From assembly GCF_048564905.1 (NCBI RefSeq), contig NW_027328721.1, positions 39,204,870 to 39,268,869 on the forward strand: a stretch of 64,000 nt of DNA, written 5' to 3'. Origin of the DNA: Vicugna pacos (Eukaryota > Chordata > Mammalia > Artiodactyla > Camelidae). Position 1 is the stretch's first letter; every line of letters starts with the position of its first letter. A program made the position numbers and the translations under genes. The notes beneath the pieces are model-generated. The model had not been told where the DNA came from, searched no databases, and saw only the letters and a program-made list of their open reading frames with translations. Positions 14,401-27,223 of the stretch are shown here, one piece after another.

Positions 14401-15480
14401 ACGCACTGACAATGTTTCCGGAATCCTGAGCGTGGGGAGGTTCCACCAAAGGTCGGCAGCGCGTGGGTTCTAACGGAATGCCTAAGCTCGCCTCCCCTGA
14501 GGGTTTTCCTAATGTCTCTGTGCCAGGGAATGCTAGGGGTGATTGCAGGATATCCCAGTGACCGAGGCGGCCTCCCCAAGGTTAGGGAAGGTATTTCCCG
14601 GACTTCCCCGAACAGGGAACACCTGTGACTGAAGAGAGCTGCGTGGAGTTGTCTCTCAAGCTCCCCCACGCACTGACAATGGTTCCGGAATCCTGAGCGT
14701 GGGGAGGTTCCACCAACGGTCGGCAGCGCGTGGGTTCTAACGGAATGCCTAAGCTTGTCTCCCCTGAGGGTTTTCCTAATGTCTCTGTGCCAGGGAATGC
14801 TAGGGGTGATTGCAGGTTATCCCAGTGACTGAGGCTTCCTCCCCAATGTCAGGGAATGTTTTACCCGGACTTCCGCGAACAGGGAACACCTGTGACTGAA
14901 GAGAGCTGCGTGGAGTTGTCTCTCGAGCTCCCCCACACACTGACAATGGTTTCGGAATCCTGAGCGTGGGGAGGTTCCACCAACGGTCGGCAGCGCATGG
15001 GTTCTAACGGAATGCCTTAGCTCGTCTCCCCTGAGGTTTTTCCTAATATCTCTGTGCCAGGGAATGCTCGGGGTGATTGCAGGATATCCCAGTGACCAAG
15101 GTTGCTTCCCCAAGTTCAGGGAAGGTATTTCCCGGACTTCCCTGAACAGGGAACACCTGTGACTGAAGAGAGCTGCGTGGAGTTGTCTCTCGAGCTCCCC
15201 CACGCACTGACAATTGTTCCGGAATCCTGAGCGTGGAGAGGTTCCACCAAAGTTCGGCAGTGAGTGGCTTCAAACGGAATGCCTTATCTGGTCTCCCCTG
15301 AGGTTTTTCCTAATATCTCTGTGCCAGGGAATGCTAGGGGTGATTGCAGGATATCCCAGTGACCGAGGCTGCCTCCCCAAGTCAGGGAAGATATTTCCCG
15401 GACTTCCCCGAACAGGGAACACCTGTGACTGAAGAGAGCTGCGTGGAGTTGTCTCTCGAGCTCCCCCACGCACTGACAAT
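11410..15480 (+). repeat. ~4-kb block, unit 1 (long copy 1)
   Basis: This block recurs at 15,950-19,484 with a period of 4,539 bp (17 monomers) at its left end and 4,004 bp (15 monomers less 1 bp) after about 12.86 kb. Shared private markers include GAAGACAGCTGCG, GCGTATGG/GCATATGG, GGGTTTTAACGG with ATGTATTGCACGG, GCAGCTAGTCGG, and AAGTTCGGCAGTGAGTGGC. About 470 bp of other monomers separate the two units. Confidence 0.88.
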
Positions 15481-15949
15481 GGTTCCGGAATCCTGAGCGT
15501 GGGGAGGTTCCACCAACGGTCGGCAGCGCGTGGGTTCTAACGGAATGCCTAAACTCGTCTCCCCTGAGGGTTTTCCTAATGTCTCTGTGCCAGGGAATGC
15601 TAGGGGTGATTGCAGGATATCCCAGTGACGGAGGCTGCCCCCCCAAGTTCAGGGAAGGTTTTTCCCGGACTTCCCCGAACAGGGAACACCTGTGACTGAA
15701 GAGAGCTGCGTGGAGTTGTCTCTCGAGCTCCCCCACGCACTGACAATGGTTCCGGAATCCTGAGCGTGGGGAGGTTCCACCAACGGTCGGCAGCGCGTGG
15801 GTTCTAACGGAATGCCTAACCTCGCCTCCCCTGAGGGTTTTCCTAATGTCTATGCGCCAGGGAATGCTAGTGGTGATTGCAGGATATCCCCGTGACCGAG
15901 GCTGCCTCCCCAAGTTCAGGGAAGGTATTTCCCGGATTTCCCCGAACAG

Positions 15950-18900
15950 GGAACACCTGTGACTGAAGACAGCTGCGTGGAGTTGTCTCTCGAGCTCCCC
16001 CACGCACTGACAATGGTTCCGGAATCCTGAGCGTGGGGAGGTTCCACCAACGGTCGGCAGCGCGTGGGTTCTAACGGAATGCATAAGCTCGTCTCCCCTG
16101 AGGGTTTTCCTAATGTCTCTGTGCCAGGGAATGCTAGGGGTGATTGCAGGATATCCCAGTGACCGAGGCTGCCTCCCCAATGTCAGGGAAGTTATTTCCC
16201 GGACTTCCCCGAACAGGGAACACCTGTGACTGAAGAGAGCTGCGTGGAGTTGTCTCTCGAGCTCCCCCACGCACTGACAATGGTTCCGGAATCCTGAGCG
16301 TGGGGAGGTTCCACCAACGGTCGGCAGCGCGTGGGTTCTAACGGAATGCCTAAGCTCGTCTCCCCTGAGGGTTTTCCTAATGTCTCTGTGCCAGGGAATG
16401 CTAGGGGTGATTGCAGGATATCCCAGTGACCGAGGCTGCCTCCCCAAGGTCAGAGAAAGTATTTCCCGGACTTCAACGAACAGGGAACACCTGTGACTGA
16501 AGAGAGCTGCGTGGAGTTGTCTCTCGAGCTCCCCCACGTACTGACAATGGTTCCGGAATCCTGAGCATATGGAGGTTCCACCAACGGTCGGCAGCGCGTG
16601 GGTTCTAACGGAATGCCTAAGCTCGTCTCCCCTGAGGTTTTTCCTAATGTCTCTGTACCAGGGAATGCTAGGGGTGATTGCAGGATATCCCAGTGACCGA
16701 GGCTGCCTCCCCAAGGTCAGGGAAGGTATTTCCCGGACTTCCCCGAACAGGGAACACCTGTGACTGATGAGAGCTGCGTGGAGGTTTCTCTCGAGCTCCC
16801 CCACGCACTGACAATGGTTCCGGAATCCTGAGCGTGGGGAGGTTCCACCAACGGTCGGCAGCGCGTGGGTTTTAACGGAATGCCTAAGCTCGTCTCCCCT
16901 GAGGGTTTTCCTAATGTCTCTGTGCCAGGGAATGCTAGGGGTGATTGCAGGATATCCCAGTGCCCGAGGCTGCCTCCCCAAGGTCAGGGAATGTATTGCA
17001 CGGACTTCCACGAACAGGGAACACCTGTGACTGAAGAGAGCTGCGTGGAGTTGTCTCTCGAGCTCCCCCACGCACTGACAATGGTTCCGGAATCCTGAGC
17101 GTGGGGAGGTTCCACCAACGGTCGGCAGCGCGTGGGTTCGAACGGAATGCCTAAGCTCGTCTCCCCTGAGGGTTTTCCTAATGTCTCTGTGCCAGGGAAT
17201 GCTAGGGGTGATTGCAGGATATCCCAGTGACCGAGGCTGCCTCCCCAAGGTCAGGGAAGGTATTTCCCGGACTTCCCCGCTCAGGGAACACCTGTGACTG
17301 TAGAGAGCTGTGTGGAGTTGTCTCTCGAGCTCCCCCACGCACTGACAATGTTTCCGGAATCCTGAGCGTGGGGAGGTTCCACCAACGGTCGGCAGCGCGT
17401 GGGTTCTAAGGGAATGCCTAAGCTCGTCTCCCCTGAGGGTTTTCCTAATGTCTCTGTGCCAGGGAATGCTAGGGGTGATTGCAGGGTATCCCAGTGACCG
17501 AGGCTGCCTCCCCAAGGTCAGGGAAGGTATTTCCCGGACTTCCCCGAACAGGGAACACCTGTGACTGAAGAGAGCTGCGTGGAGTTGTCTCTCGAGCTCC
17601 CCCACGCACTGACAATCTTTCCGGAATCCTGAGCGTGGGGAGGTTCCACCAACGGTCGGCAACGCGTGGGTTCTAACGGAATGCCTAAGCTCGACTCCCC
17701 TGAGGTTTTTCCTAATTTCTCTGTGCCAGGGAATGCTAGGGGTGATTGCAGGTTATCCCAGTGACCGAGGCTGCCTCCCCAAAGTCAGCGAAGGTATTTC
17801 CCGGACTTCCCCGTACAGGGAACACCTGTGACTGAAGAGAGTTGCGTGGAGTTGTCTCTCGAGCTCCCCCACGCACTGACAATGTTTCCGGAATCCCGAG
17901 CGTGGGGAGGTTCCACCAACGGTCGGCAGCTAGTCGGTTCTAACGGAATGCCTAAGCTCGTCTCCCCTGAGGGTTTTCCTAATGTCTCTGTGCCAGGGAA
18001 TGCTAGGGGTGATTGCAGGATATCCCAGTGACCGAGGCTGCCTCCCCAAGGTCAGGGAAGGTATTTCCCGGACTTCCCCGAACAGGGAACACCTGTGACT
18101 GAAGAGAGCTGCGTGGAGTTGTCTCTCGAGCTCCCCCACAAACTGACAATGGTTCCGGAATCCTGAGCGTGGGGAGGTTCCACCAACGGTCGGCAGCGCA
18201 TGGGTTCTAACGGAATGCCTAAGCTCGTCTCCCCTGAAATTTTTCCTAATGTCTCTGTACCAGGGAATGCTAGGGGTGATTGCAGGATATCCCAGTGACC
18301 GAGGCTGCCTCCCCAAGGTCAGGGAAAGTATTTCCCGGACTTCCCCGAACAGGGAACACCTGTGACTGAAGAGAGCTGCGTGGAGTTGTCTCTCAAGTTC
18401 CCCAACGCACTGACAATGTTTCCGGAATCCTGAGCGTGGGGAGGTTCCACCAAAGGTCGGCAGCGCGTGGGTTCTAACGGAATGCCTAAGCTCGCCTCCC
18501 CTGAGGGTTTTCCTAATGTCTCTGTGCCAGGGAATGCTAGGGGTGATTGCAGGGTATCCCAGTGACCGAGGCGGCCTCCCCAAGGTTAGGGAAGGTATTT
18601 CCCGGACTTCCCCGAACAGGGAACACCTGTGACTGAAGAGAGCTGCGTGGAGTTGTCTCTCAAGCTCCCCCACGCACTGACAATGGTTCCGGAATCCTGA
18701 GCGTGGGGAGGTTCCACCAACGGTCGGCAGCGCGTGGGTTCTAACGGAATGCCTAAGCTCGTCTCCCCTGAGGGTTTTCCTAATGTCTCTGTGCCAGGGA
18801 ATGCTAGGGGTGATTGCAGGTTATCCCAGTGACTGAGGCTTCCTCCCCAATGTCAGGGAATGTTTTACCCGGACTTCCGCGAACAGGGAACACCTGTGAC

Positions 18901-19484
18901 TGAAGAGAGCTGCGTGGAGTTGTCTCTCGAGCTCCCCCACACACTGACAATTGTTTCGGAATCCTGAGCGTGGGGAGGTTCCACCAACGGTCGGCAGCGC
19001 ATGGGTTCTAACGGAATGCCTTAGCTCGTCTCCCCTGAGGTTTTTCCTAATATCTCTGTGCCAGGGAATGCTCGGGGTGATTGCAGGATATCCCAGTGAC
19101 CGAGGCTGCTTCCCCAAGTTCAGGGAAGGTATTTCCCGGACTTCCCTGAACAGGGAACACCTGTGACTGAAGAGAGCTGCGTGGAGTTGTCTCTTGAGCT
19201 CCCCCACGCACTGACAATTGTTCCGGAATCCTGAGCGTGGAGAGGTTCCACCAAAGTTCGGCAGTGAGTGGCTTCAAACGGAATGCCTTATCTGGTCTCC
19301 CCTGAGGTTTTTCCTAATATCTCTGTGCCAGGGAATGCTAGGGGTGATTGCAGGATATCCCAGTGACCGAGGCTGCCTCCCCAAGTCAGGGAAGATATTT
19401 CCCGGACTTCCCCGAACAGGGAACACCTGTGACTGAAGAGAGCTGCGTGGAGCTGTCTCTCGAGCTCCCCCACGCACTGACAAT
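15950..19484 (+). repeat. ~4-kb block, unit 2 (long copy 1), lacking two monomers
   Basis: This is the second unit of the 4-kb block. It lacks 534 bp at 16.6 kb relative to unit 1 and to its counterpart at 58.6-62.7 kb, so the loss happened after the 43-kb duplication separated the two long copies. The loss left the hybrid monomer at 16,549-16,815. Confidence 0.87.
16549..16815 (+). repeat. Hybrid monomer left by a 2-monomer loss
   Basis: The start of this unit carries GCATATGG, the mark of the 59,242 unit. From 16,637 on it carries GAGGTTTTTCC, GTACCAGG and GATGAGAGCTGCGTGGAGG, the marks of the 59,776 unit two monomers later. The crossover lies between about 16,587 and 16,637, unit positions 39-89. 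Exactly 534 bp are missing relative to copy 2. Confidence 0.87.
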
Positions 19485-20880
19485 GGTTCCGGAATCCTGA
19501 GCGTGGGGAGGTTCCACCAACGGTCGGCAGCGCGTGGGTTCTAACGGAATGCCTAAGCTCGTCTCCCCTGAGGGTTTTCCTAATGTCTCTGGGCCAGGGA
19601 ATGCTAGGGGTGATTGCAGGATATCCCAGTGACCGAGGCTGCCTCCCCAAGTTCAGGGAAGTTATTTCCCGGACTTCCCCGAACAGGGAACACCTGTGAC
19701 TGAAGAGAGCTGCGTGGAGTGGTCTCTCAAGCTCCCCCACGCACTGACAATGGTTCCGGAATCCTGAGCGTGGGGAGGTTCCACCAACGGTCGGCAGCGC
19801 GTGGGTTCTAACGGAATGCCTAAGCTCGTCTCCACTGAGGGTTTTCCTAATGTCTCTGTGCCAGGGAATGCTAAGGGTGATTGCAGGTTATCCCAGTGAC
19901 CCAGGCTGACTCCCCAAGGTCAGGGAAGGTATTTCCCGGACTTCCCCGAACAGGGAACACCTGTGACTGAAGAGAGCTGCGTGGAGTTGTCTCTTGAGCT
20001 CACCCACGCACTGACAATGGTTCCGGAATCCTGAGCGTGGGGAGGTTCCACCAACGGTCGGCAGCGCGTGGGTTCTAACGGAATGCCTAAGCTCGTCTCC
20101 CCTGAGGGTTTTCCTAATGTCTGTGTGCCAGGGAATGCTAGCGGTGATTGCAGGATATCCCAGTGACCGAGGCTGCCTCACCAAGGTCAGGGAAGGTATT
20201 TCCCGGACTTCCCCGAAAAGGGAACACCTGTGACTGAAGAGAGTTTCGTGGAGTTGTCTCTCGAGCTCCCCCACGCACTGACAATGGTTCCGGAATCCTG
20301 AGCGTGGGGAGGTTCCACCAACGGTCGGCAGCGCGTGGCTTCTAACGGAATACCTAAGCTCGTTTCCCCTGAGGGTTTTCCTAATGTCTCTGGGCCAGGG
20401 AATGCTAGGGGTGATTGCAGGATATCCCAGTGACCGAGGCTGCCTCCCCAAGTTCAGGGAAGTTATTTCCCGGACTTCCCCGAACAGGGAACACCTGTGA
20501 CTGAAGAGAGCTGCGTGGAGTGGTCTCTCAAGCTCCCCCACGCACTGACAATGGTTCCGGAATCCTGAGCGTGGGGAGGTTCCACCAACGGTCGGCAGCG
20601 CGTGGGTTCTAACGGAATGCCTAAGCTCGTCTCCACTGAGGGTTTTCCTAATGTCTCTGTGCCAGGGAATGCTAAGGGTGATTGCAGGTTATCCCAGTGA
20701 CCCAGGCTGACTCCCCAAGATCAGGGAAGGTATTTCCCGGACTTCCCCGAACAGGGAACACCTGTGACAGAAGAGAGCTGCGTGGAGTTGTCTCTCGAGC
20801 TCCCCCACGCACTGACAATGGTTCCGGAATCCTGAGCGTGGGGAGGTTCCACCAACGGTCGGCAGCGCGTGGGTTCTAAC
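19484..20880 (+). repeat. Three-monomer higher-order repeat (period 801 bp)
   Basis: TCTGGGCCAGGG (about 19,589 and 20,390), GAGTGGTCTCTCAAGC (about 19,715 and 20,516), CCACTGAGGG (about 19,833 and 20,634), and GTGACCCAGGCTGACTCC all repeat 801 bp apart, which is three monomers. The second period is incomplete, with later units losing the markers. Confidence 0.82.
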
Positions 20881-22989
20881 GGAATGCCTAAGCTCGTCTC
20901 CCCTGAGGGTTTTCCTAATGTCTCTGTGCCAGGGAATGCTAGGGGTGATTGCAGGATATCCCAGTGACCGAGGGTGCCTCCCCAAGGCCAGGGAAGGTAT
21001 TTCCCGGACTTCCCCGAACAGGGAACACCTGTGACTGAAGAGAGCTGCGTGGAGTTGTCTCTCGAGATCCCCCACGCACTGACAATGTTTCCGGAATCCT
21101 GAGCGTGGGGAGGTTCCACCAACGGTCGGCAGCGCGTGGGTTCTAACGGAATGCCTAAGCTCGTCTCCCCTGAGGGTTTTCCTAATTTCTCTGTGCCAGG
21201 GAATTCTAGGGGTGATTACAGGATATCCCAGTGACCGAGGCTGCCTCCCCAAGGTCAGGGAAGGTATTTCCCGGACTTCCCTGATCAGGGAACACTTGTG
21301 AATGAAGAGCGCTGTGTGGAGTTGTCTCTCGAGCTCCCCCACGCACTGACAATGGTTCCGGAATCCTGAGCGTGGATAGGTTCCACCAAAGGTCGGCAGT
21401 GAGTGGCTTCTAACGGAATGCCTAATCTGGTCTCCCCTGAGGGTTTTCCTAATATCTCTGTGCCAGGGAATGCTAGGGGTGATTGCAGGATATCCCAGTG
21501 ACCGAGGTTGCCTCCCCAAATCAGGGAAGGTATTTCCCGGACTTCCCCGAACAGGGAAAACCTGTGACTGAAGAGAGCTGCGTGGAGTTGTCTCTCCAGC
21601 TCCCCCACGCACTGACAATGGTTCCGGAATCCTGAGCGTGGGGAGGTTCCACCAACGGTCGGCAGCGCGTGGGTTCTAACGGAATGCCTAAGCTCATCTC
21701 CCCTGAGGGTTTTCCTAATGTCTCTGTGCCAGGGAATGCTAGGGGTGATTGCAGGATATCCCAGTGACCGAGGCTGCCTCCCCAAGGTCAGTTAATGTAT
21801 TTCCCGGACTTCCCCGAACAGGGAAAACCTGTGACTGAAGAGAGCTGCGTGGAGTTGTCTCTCGAGCTCCCCCACGCACTGACAATGGTTCCGGAATCCT
21901 GAGCGTGGGGAGGTTCCACCAACGGTCGGCAGCGCGTGGGTTCTAACGGAATGCCTAAGCTCGTCTCCCCTGAGGGTATTCCTAATGTCACTGTGTCAGG
22001 GAATGCTAGGGGTGATTGCAGGATATCCCAGTGACCGAGGCTGCCTCCCCAAGGTCAGGGAAGGTATTTCCCAGAATTCCCCGAACAGGGAACACCTGTG
22101 ACTGAAGAGAGCTGCGTGGAGTTGTCTCTCGAGCTCCCCCACGCACTGACAATGGTTCCGGAATCCTGAGCGTGGGGAGGTTCCACCAACGGTCGGCAGC
22201 GCGTGGGTTCTAACGGAATGCTTAAGCTCGTCTCCCCTGAGGGTTTTCCTAAAGTCTCTGTGCCAGGGAATGCTAGGGGTGATTGCAGGATATCCCAGTG
22301 ACCGAGGCTGCCTCCCCAAGGCCAGGGAAGTTATTTCCCGGACTTCCCCGAACAGGGAACACCTGTGACTGAAGAGAGATGCGTGGAGTTGTCTCTCGAG
22401 CTCCCCACGCACTGACAATGGTTCCGGAATCCTGAGCGTGGGGAGGTTCCACCAACGGTCGGCAGCGCGTTTGTTCTAACGGAATGCCTAAGCTGGTCTC
22501 CCCTGAGGGTTTTCCTAATATCTCTGTGCTAGGGAATGCTAGGGGTGATTGCAGGATATCCCAGTGACCGAGGCTGCCTCCCCAAGGTCAGGGAAGGTAT
22601 TTCCCGAACTTCCCAGAACAGGGAACACCTGTGACTGAAGAGAGCTGCATGGAGTTGTCTCTCGAGCTCCCCCACGCACTGACAATGGTTCCGGAATCCT
22701 GAGCGTGGGGAGGTTCCACCAACGGTCGGCAGCGCGTGGGTTCTAACGGAATGCCTAAGCTCGTCTCCCCTGAGGGTTTCCCTAATGTCTCTGTGCCAGG
22801 GAATGCTAGGGGTGATTGCAGGATATCCCAGTGACCGAGGCTGCCTCCCCAAGGACAGGGAAGGTATTTCCCGGACTTCCCCGAACAGGGAACACCTGTG
22901 ACTGAAGAGAGCTGCGTGGAGTTGTCTCTCGAGCTCCCCCACGCACTGACAATGGTTCCGGAATCCTGAGCGTGGGGAGGTTCCACCAA

Positions 22990-24430
22990 CGGTCGGCAGC
23001 ACGTGGGTTCTAACGGAATGCCTAAGCTCGTCTCCCCTGAGGGTTTTCGTAATTTCTCTGTGCCAGGGAATGCTAGGGGTAATTGCAGGATATCCCAGGG
23101 TCCGAGGCTGCCTCCCCAAGGTCAGGGAAGATATTTCCCGGACTTCCCCGAACAGGGAACACCTGTGACTGAAGAGAGCTGCGTGGAGTTGTCTCTCGAG
23201 CTCCCCCACGCACTGACAATGGTTCCGGAATCCTGAGCTTGGGGAGGTTACACCAACGGTCGGCAGCGCGTGGGTTCTAACGGAATGCCTAAGCTCGTCT
23301 CCCCTGAGGGTTTTCCTAATGTCTCTGTGCCAGGGAATGCTAGGGGTGATTGCAGGATATCCCAGTGACCGAGGCTGCCTCGCCAATGTCAGGGAAGTTA
23401 TTTCCCGGACTTCCTCGAACAGGGAACACCTGTGACTGAAGAGAGCTGCGTGGAGTTGTCTCTCGAGCTCCCCAACGCACTGACAATGGTTCCGGAATCC
23501 TGAGCGTGGGGAGGTTCCACCAACGGTCTGCAGCGCGTGGGTTCTAACGGAATGCCTAAGCTCGTCTCCCCTGAGGGTTTTCCTAATGTCTCTGTGCCAG
23601 GGAATGCTAGAGGTGATTGCAGGATATCCCAGTGACCGAGGCTGCCTCCCCAAGATCATGGAAGGTATTTCCCGGACTTCCCCGAACAGGGAACACCTGT
23701 GACTGAAGAGAGGTGCGTGGAGTTGTCTCTCGATCTCCCCCACGCACTGACAATGGTTCCGGAATCCTGAGCGTGGGGAGGTTCCACCAACGGTCGGCAG
23801 CGCGTGGGTTCTAACGGAATGCCTAAGCTCGTCTCCCCTGAGGGTTTTCCTAATGTCTCTGTGCCAGGGAATGCTAGGGGTGATTGCAGGATATCCCAGT
23901 GACCGAGGCTGCCTCCCCAATTCAGGGAAGGTATTTCCCGGACTTCCCCGAACAGGGAACACCTGTGACTGAAGAGAGCTGCGTGGAGTTGTCTCTAGAG
24001 CTCCCCCACGCACTGACAATATTTCCGGAATCCTGAGCGTGGGGAGGTTCCACCAATGGTCGGCAGCGCGTGGGTTCTAACGGAATGCCTAAGCTCGTCT
24101 CCCCTGAGGTTTTTCTTAATGTCTCTGTGCCAGAGACTGCTAGGGGTGATTGCAGGATATCCCAGTGCCCGAGGCTGCCACCCCAAGGTCAGGGAAGTTA
24201 TTTCCCGGACTTCCCCGAACAGGGAACACCTGTGACTGAAGAGAGCTGCGTGGAGTTGTCTCTAGAGCTCCCCAACGCACTGACAATCGTTCCGGAATCC
24301 TGAGAGTGGGGAGGTTCCACCAAAGGTCTGCAGAGCGTGGGTTCAAACGGAATGCCTAAGCTCGTCTCCCCTGAGGGTTTTCCTAATGTCTCTGTGCCAG
24401 GGAATGCTAGGGGTGATTGCAGGATATCCC
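22990..24430 (+). repeat. Five/six-monomer duplication, unit 1
   Basis: Matched at 24,600-25,760. The offset is 1,601 bp at the left and 1,334 bp further right, so the second unit has one monomer fewer. Shared private markers include GGTTTTCGTAAT with GGGGTAATTGC and AGGGTCCGAGG, TTGGGGAGGTTACACC, CTCGCCAATGTC, CCCCAATTCAGGG, CTCTAGAGCTCC, and AGAGACTGCTAGG with GCTGCCACCCC. Confidence 0.85.
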
Positions 24431-24599
24431 AGTGACCGAGGCTGACTCCCCAAGGTCAGTGAAGGTAATTCCCGGCCTTCCCCGTACAGGGAACACCTGT
24501 GACTGAAGAGAGCTGCGTGGAGTTGTCTTTCGAGCTCCCCCACGCACTGACAATGGTTCCGGAATCCTGAGCGTGGGGAGGTTCCACCCACGGTCGGCA

Positions 24600-25760
24600 G
24601 CGCGTGTGTACTAACGGAATGCCTAAGCTCGTCTCCCCTGAGGGTTTTCGTAATGTCTCTGTGCCAGGGAATGCTAGGGGTAATTGCAGGATATCCCAGG
24701 GTCCGAGGCTGCCTCCCCAAGGTCAGGGAAGTTATTTCCCGGACTTCCCCGAACAGGGAACACCTGTGACTGAAGAGAGCTGCGTGGAGTTGTCTCTCGA
24801 GCTCCCCCACGCACTGACAATGTTTCCGGAATCCTGAGCTTGGGGAGGTTACACCAACGGTCGGCAGCGCGTGGGTTCTAACGGAATGCCTAAGCTCGTC
24901 TCCCCTGAGGGTTTTCCTAATGTCTCTGTGCCAGGGAATGCTAGGGGTGATTGCAGGATATCCCAGTGACCGAGGCTGCCTCGCCAATGTCAGGGAAGTT
25001 ATTTCCCGGACTTCCTCGAACAGGGAACACCTGTGACTGAAGAGAGCTGCGTGGAGTTGTCTCTCGAGCTCCCCAACGCACTGACAATGTTTCCGGAATC
25101 CTGAGCGTGGGGAGGTTTCACCAACGGTCTGCAGCGCGTGGGTTCTAACGGAATGCTTAAGCTCGTCTCCCCTGAGGGTTTTCCTAATGTCTCTGTGCCA
25201 GGGAATGCTAGGGGTGATTGCAGGATATCCCAGTGACCGAGGCTGCCTCCCCAATTCAGGGAAGGTATTTCCCGGACTTCCCCGAACAGGGAACACCTGT
25301 GACTGAAGAGAGCTGCGTGGAGTTGTCTCTAGAGCTCCCCCACGCACTGACAATATTTCCGGAATCCTGAGCGTGGGGAGGTACCACCAACGGTCGGCAG
25401 CGCGTGGGTTCCAACGGAATGCCTAAGCTCGTCTCCCCTGAGGTTTTCCTTAATGTCTCTGTGCCAGAGACTGCTAGGGGTGATTGCAGGATATCCCAGT
25501 GACCGAGGCTGCCACCCCAAGGTCAGGGAAGGTATTTCCCGGACTTCCCCGAACAGGGAACACCTGTGACTGAAGAGAGCTGCGTGGAGTTGTCTCTAGA
25601 GCTCCCCAACGCACTGACAATCGTTCCGGAATCCTGAGAGTGGGGAGGTTCCACCAAAGGTCTTCAGAGCGTGGGTTCAAACGGAATGCCTAAGCTCGTC
25701 TCCCCTGAGGGTTTTCCTAATGTCTCTGTGCCAGGGAATGCTAGGGGTGATTGCAGGATA
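24600..25760 (+). repeat. Five/six-monomer duplication, unit 2
   Basis: This is the second unit of the duplication at 22,990. It has the same marker order but with two neighbouring monomers fused into the hybrid at 25,089-25,354. The two units are separated by about 170 bp of ordinary type A sequence. Confidence 0.85.
25089..25354 (+). repeat. Hybrid monomer left by a 1-monomer loss
   Basis: The start carries GGTCTGCAGCG, as in the unit near 23,490. The rest carries CTAGGGGTGATT and CCCCAATTCAGGG with CTCTAGAGCTCC, as in the next unit (near 23,756-24,020). The crossover lies between about 25,130 and 25,211. One monomer is missing relative to the first unit of the 23-25.8 kb duplication. Confidence 0.82.
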
Positions 25761-27223
25761 TCCCAGTGTCCGAGGCTGCCTCCCCAAGGTCAGGGAAGTT
25801 ATTTCCCGGACTTCCCCGAACAGTGAACACCTGTGACTGAAGAGAGCTTCGTGGAGTTGTCTCTCGAGCTCCCCCACGCACTGACAATTGTTCCGGAATC
25901 CTGAGCGTGGGGAGGTTCCACCAACGGTCGGCAGCGCGTGGGTTCTAACGGAAAGCCTAAGCTCGTCTCCCCTGAGGGTTTTCCTAATGTCTCTGTGCCA
26001 GGGAATGCTAGGGGTGATTGCAGGTTATCCCAGTGACCGAGGATGCCTCCCCAAGGTCACAGAAGGTATTTCCCGGACTTCCCCGAACAGGGAACACCTG
26101 TGAATGAAGAGAGCTGCGTGGAGTTTTCTCTCGAGCTCCCCCACGCACTGACAATGGTTCCGGAATCCTGAGCGTGGGGAGGTTCCACCAACGGTCGGCA
26201 GCGCGTGGGTTCTAACCGAATGCCTAAGCTCGTCTCCCCTGAGGGTTTTCCTAATGTCTCTGTGCCAGGGAATGCTAGGGGTGATTGCAGGATATCCAAG
26301 TGACCGAGGTTGCCTCCCCAAATTCACGGAAGGTATTTCCAGGACTTCCCCGAACAGGGAACACCTGTGACTGAAGAGAGCTACGTGGAGTTGTCTCTCG
26401 AGCTCCCCCACGCACTGACAATGGTTCCGGAATCCTGAGCGTGGGGAGGTTCCACCAACGGTCGGCAGCGCGTGGGTTCTAACGGAATGCCTAAGCTGGT
26501 CTCCCCTGAGTATTTTCCTAATATCTCTGTGCCAGGGAATGCTAGGGGTGATTGCAGGATATCCCAGTGACCGAGGCTGCCTCCCCAAGTTCAGGGAAGG
26601 TATTTCCCGGACTTCCCAGAACAGGGAACACCTGTGACTGAAGAGAGCTGCGTGGAGTTGTCTCTCGAGCTCCCCCACGCACTGACAATGGTTCCGGAAT
26701 CCTGAGCGTGGGGAGGTTCCACCAACGGTCGGCAGCGCGTGGGTTCTAACGGAATGCCTAAGCTCGTCTCCCCTGAGGGTTTTCCTAATGTCTCTGTGCC
26801 AGGGAATGCTAGGGGTGATTGCAGGATATCCCAGTGACCGAGGCTGCCTCCTCAAGGTCAGGGAAGGTATTTCCCGGACTTCCCCGAACAGGGAACACCT
26901 GTGACTGAAGTGAGCTGCGTGGAGTTGTCTCTCGAGCTCCCCCATGCACTGACAATGGTTCCGGAATCCTAAGCGTGGGGAGGTTCCACCAACGGTCGGC
27001 AGCGCGTGGGTTCTAACGGAATGCCTAAGCTCGTCTCCCCTGAGGGTTTTCCTAATGTCTCTGTGCCAGGGAATGCTAGGGGTGATTGCAGGATATCCCA
27101 GTGACCGAGGCTGCCTCCCCAAGGTCAGGGAAGGTATTTCCCGGACTTCCCCGAACAGGGAACACCTGTGACTGAAGAGAGCTGCGTGGAGTTGTCTCTC
27201 GAGCTCCCCCACGCTCTGACAAT

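Larger units (their letters stand above)
1..20773 (+). repeat. Long segmental duplication, copy 1
   Basis: This segment matches 43,496-64,000 unit by unit. The offset is 43,495 bp from base 1 to about 12.0 kb. It is 42,694 from about 12.9 to 16.6 kb (three monomers fewer in copy 2), 43,228 from about 16.8 kb (two monomers fewer in copy 1), and 43,227 after a 1-bp loss near 61,950. By eye I noted only about a dozen or so base differences in the first 12 kb, so identity there is near 99.9%. Private variants of single monomers are shared in order, which excludes chance similarity between satellite units. Confidence 0.95.
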
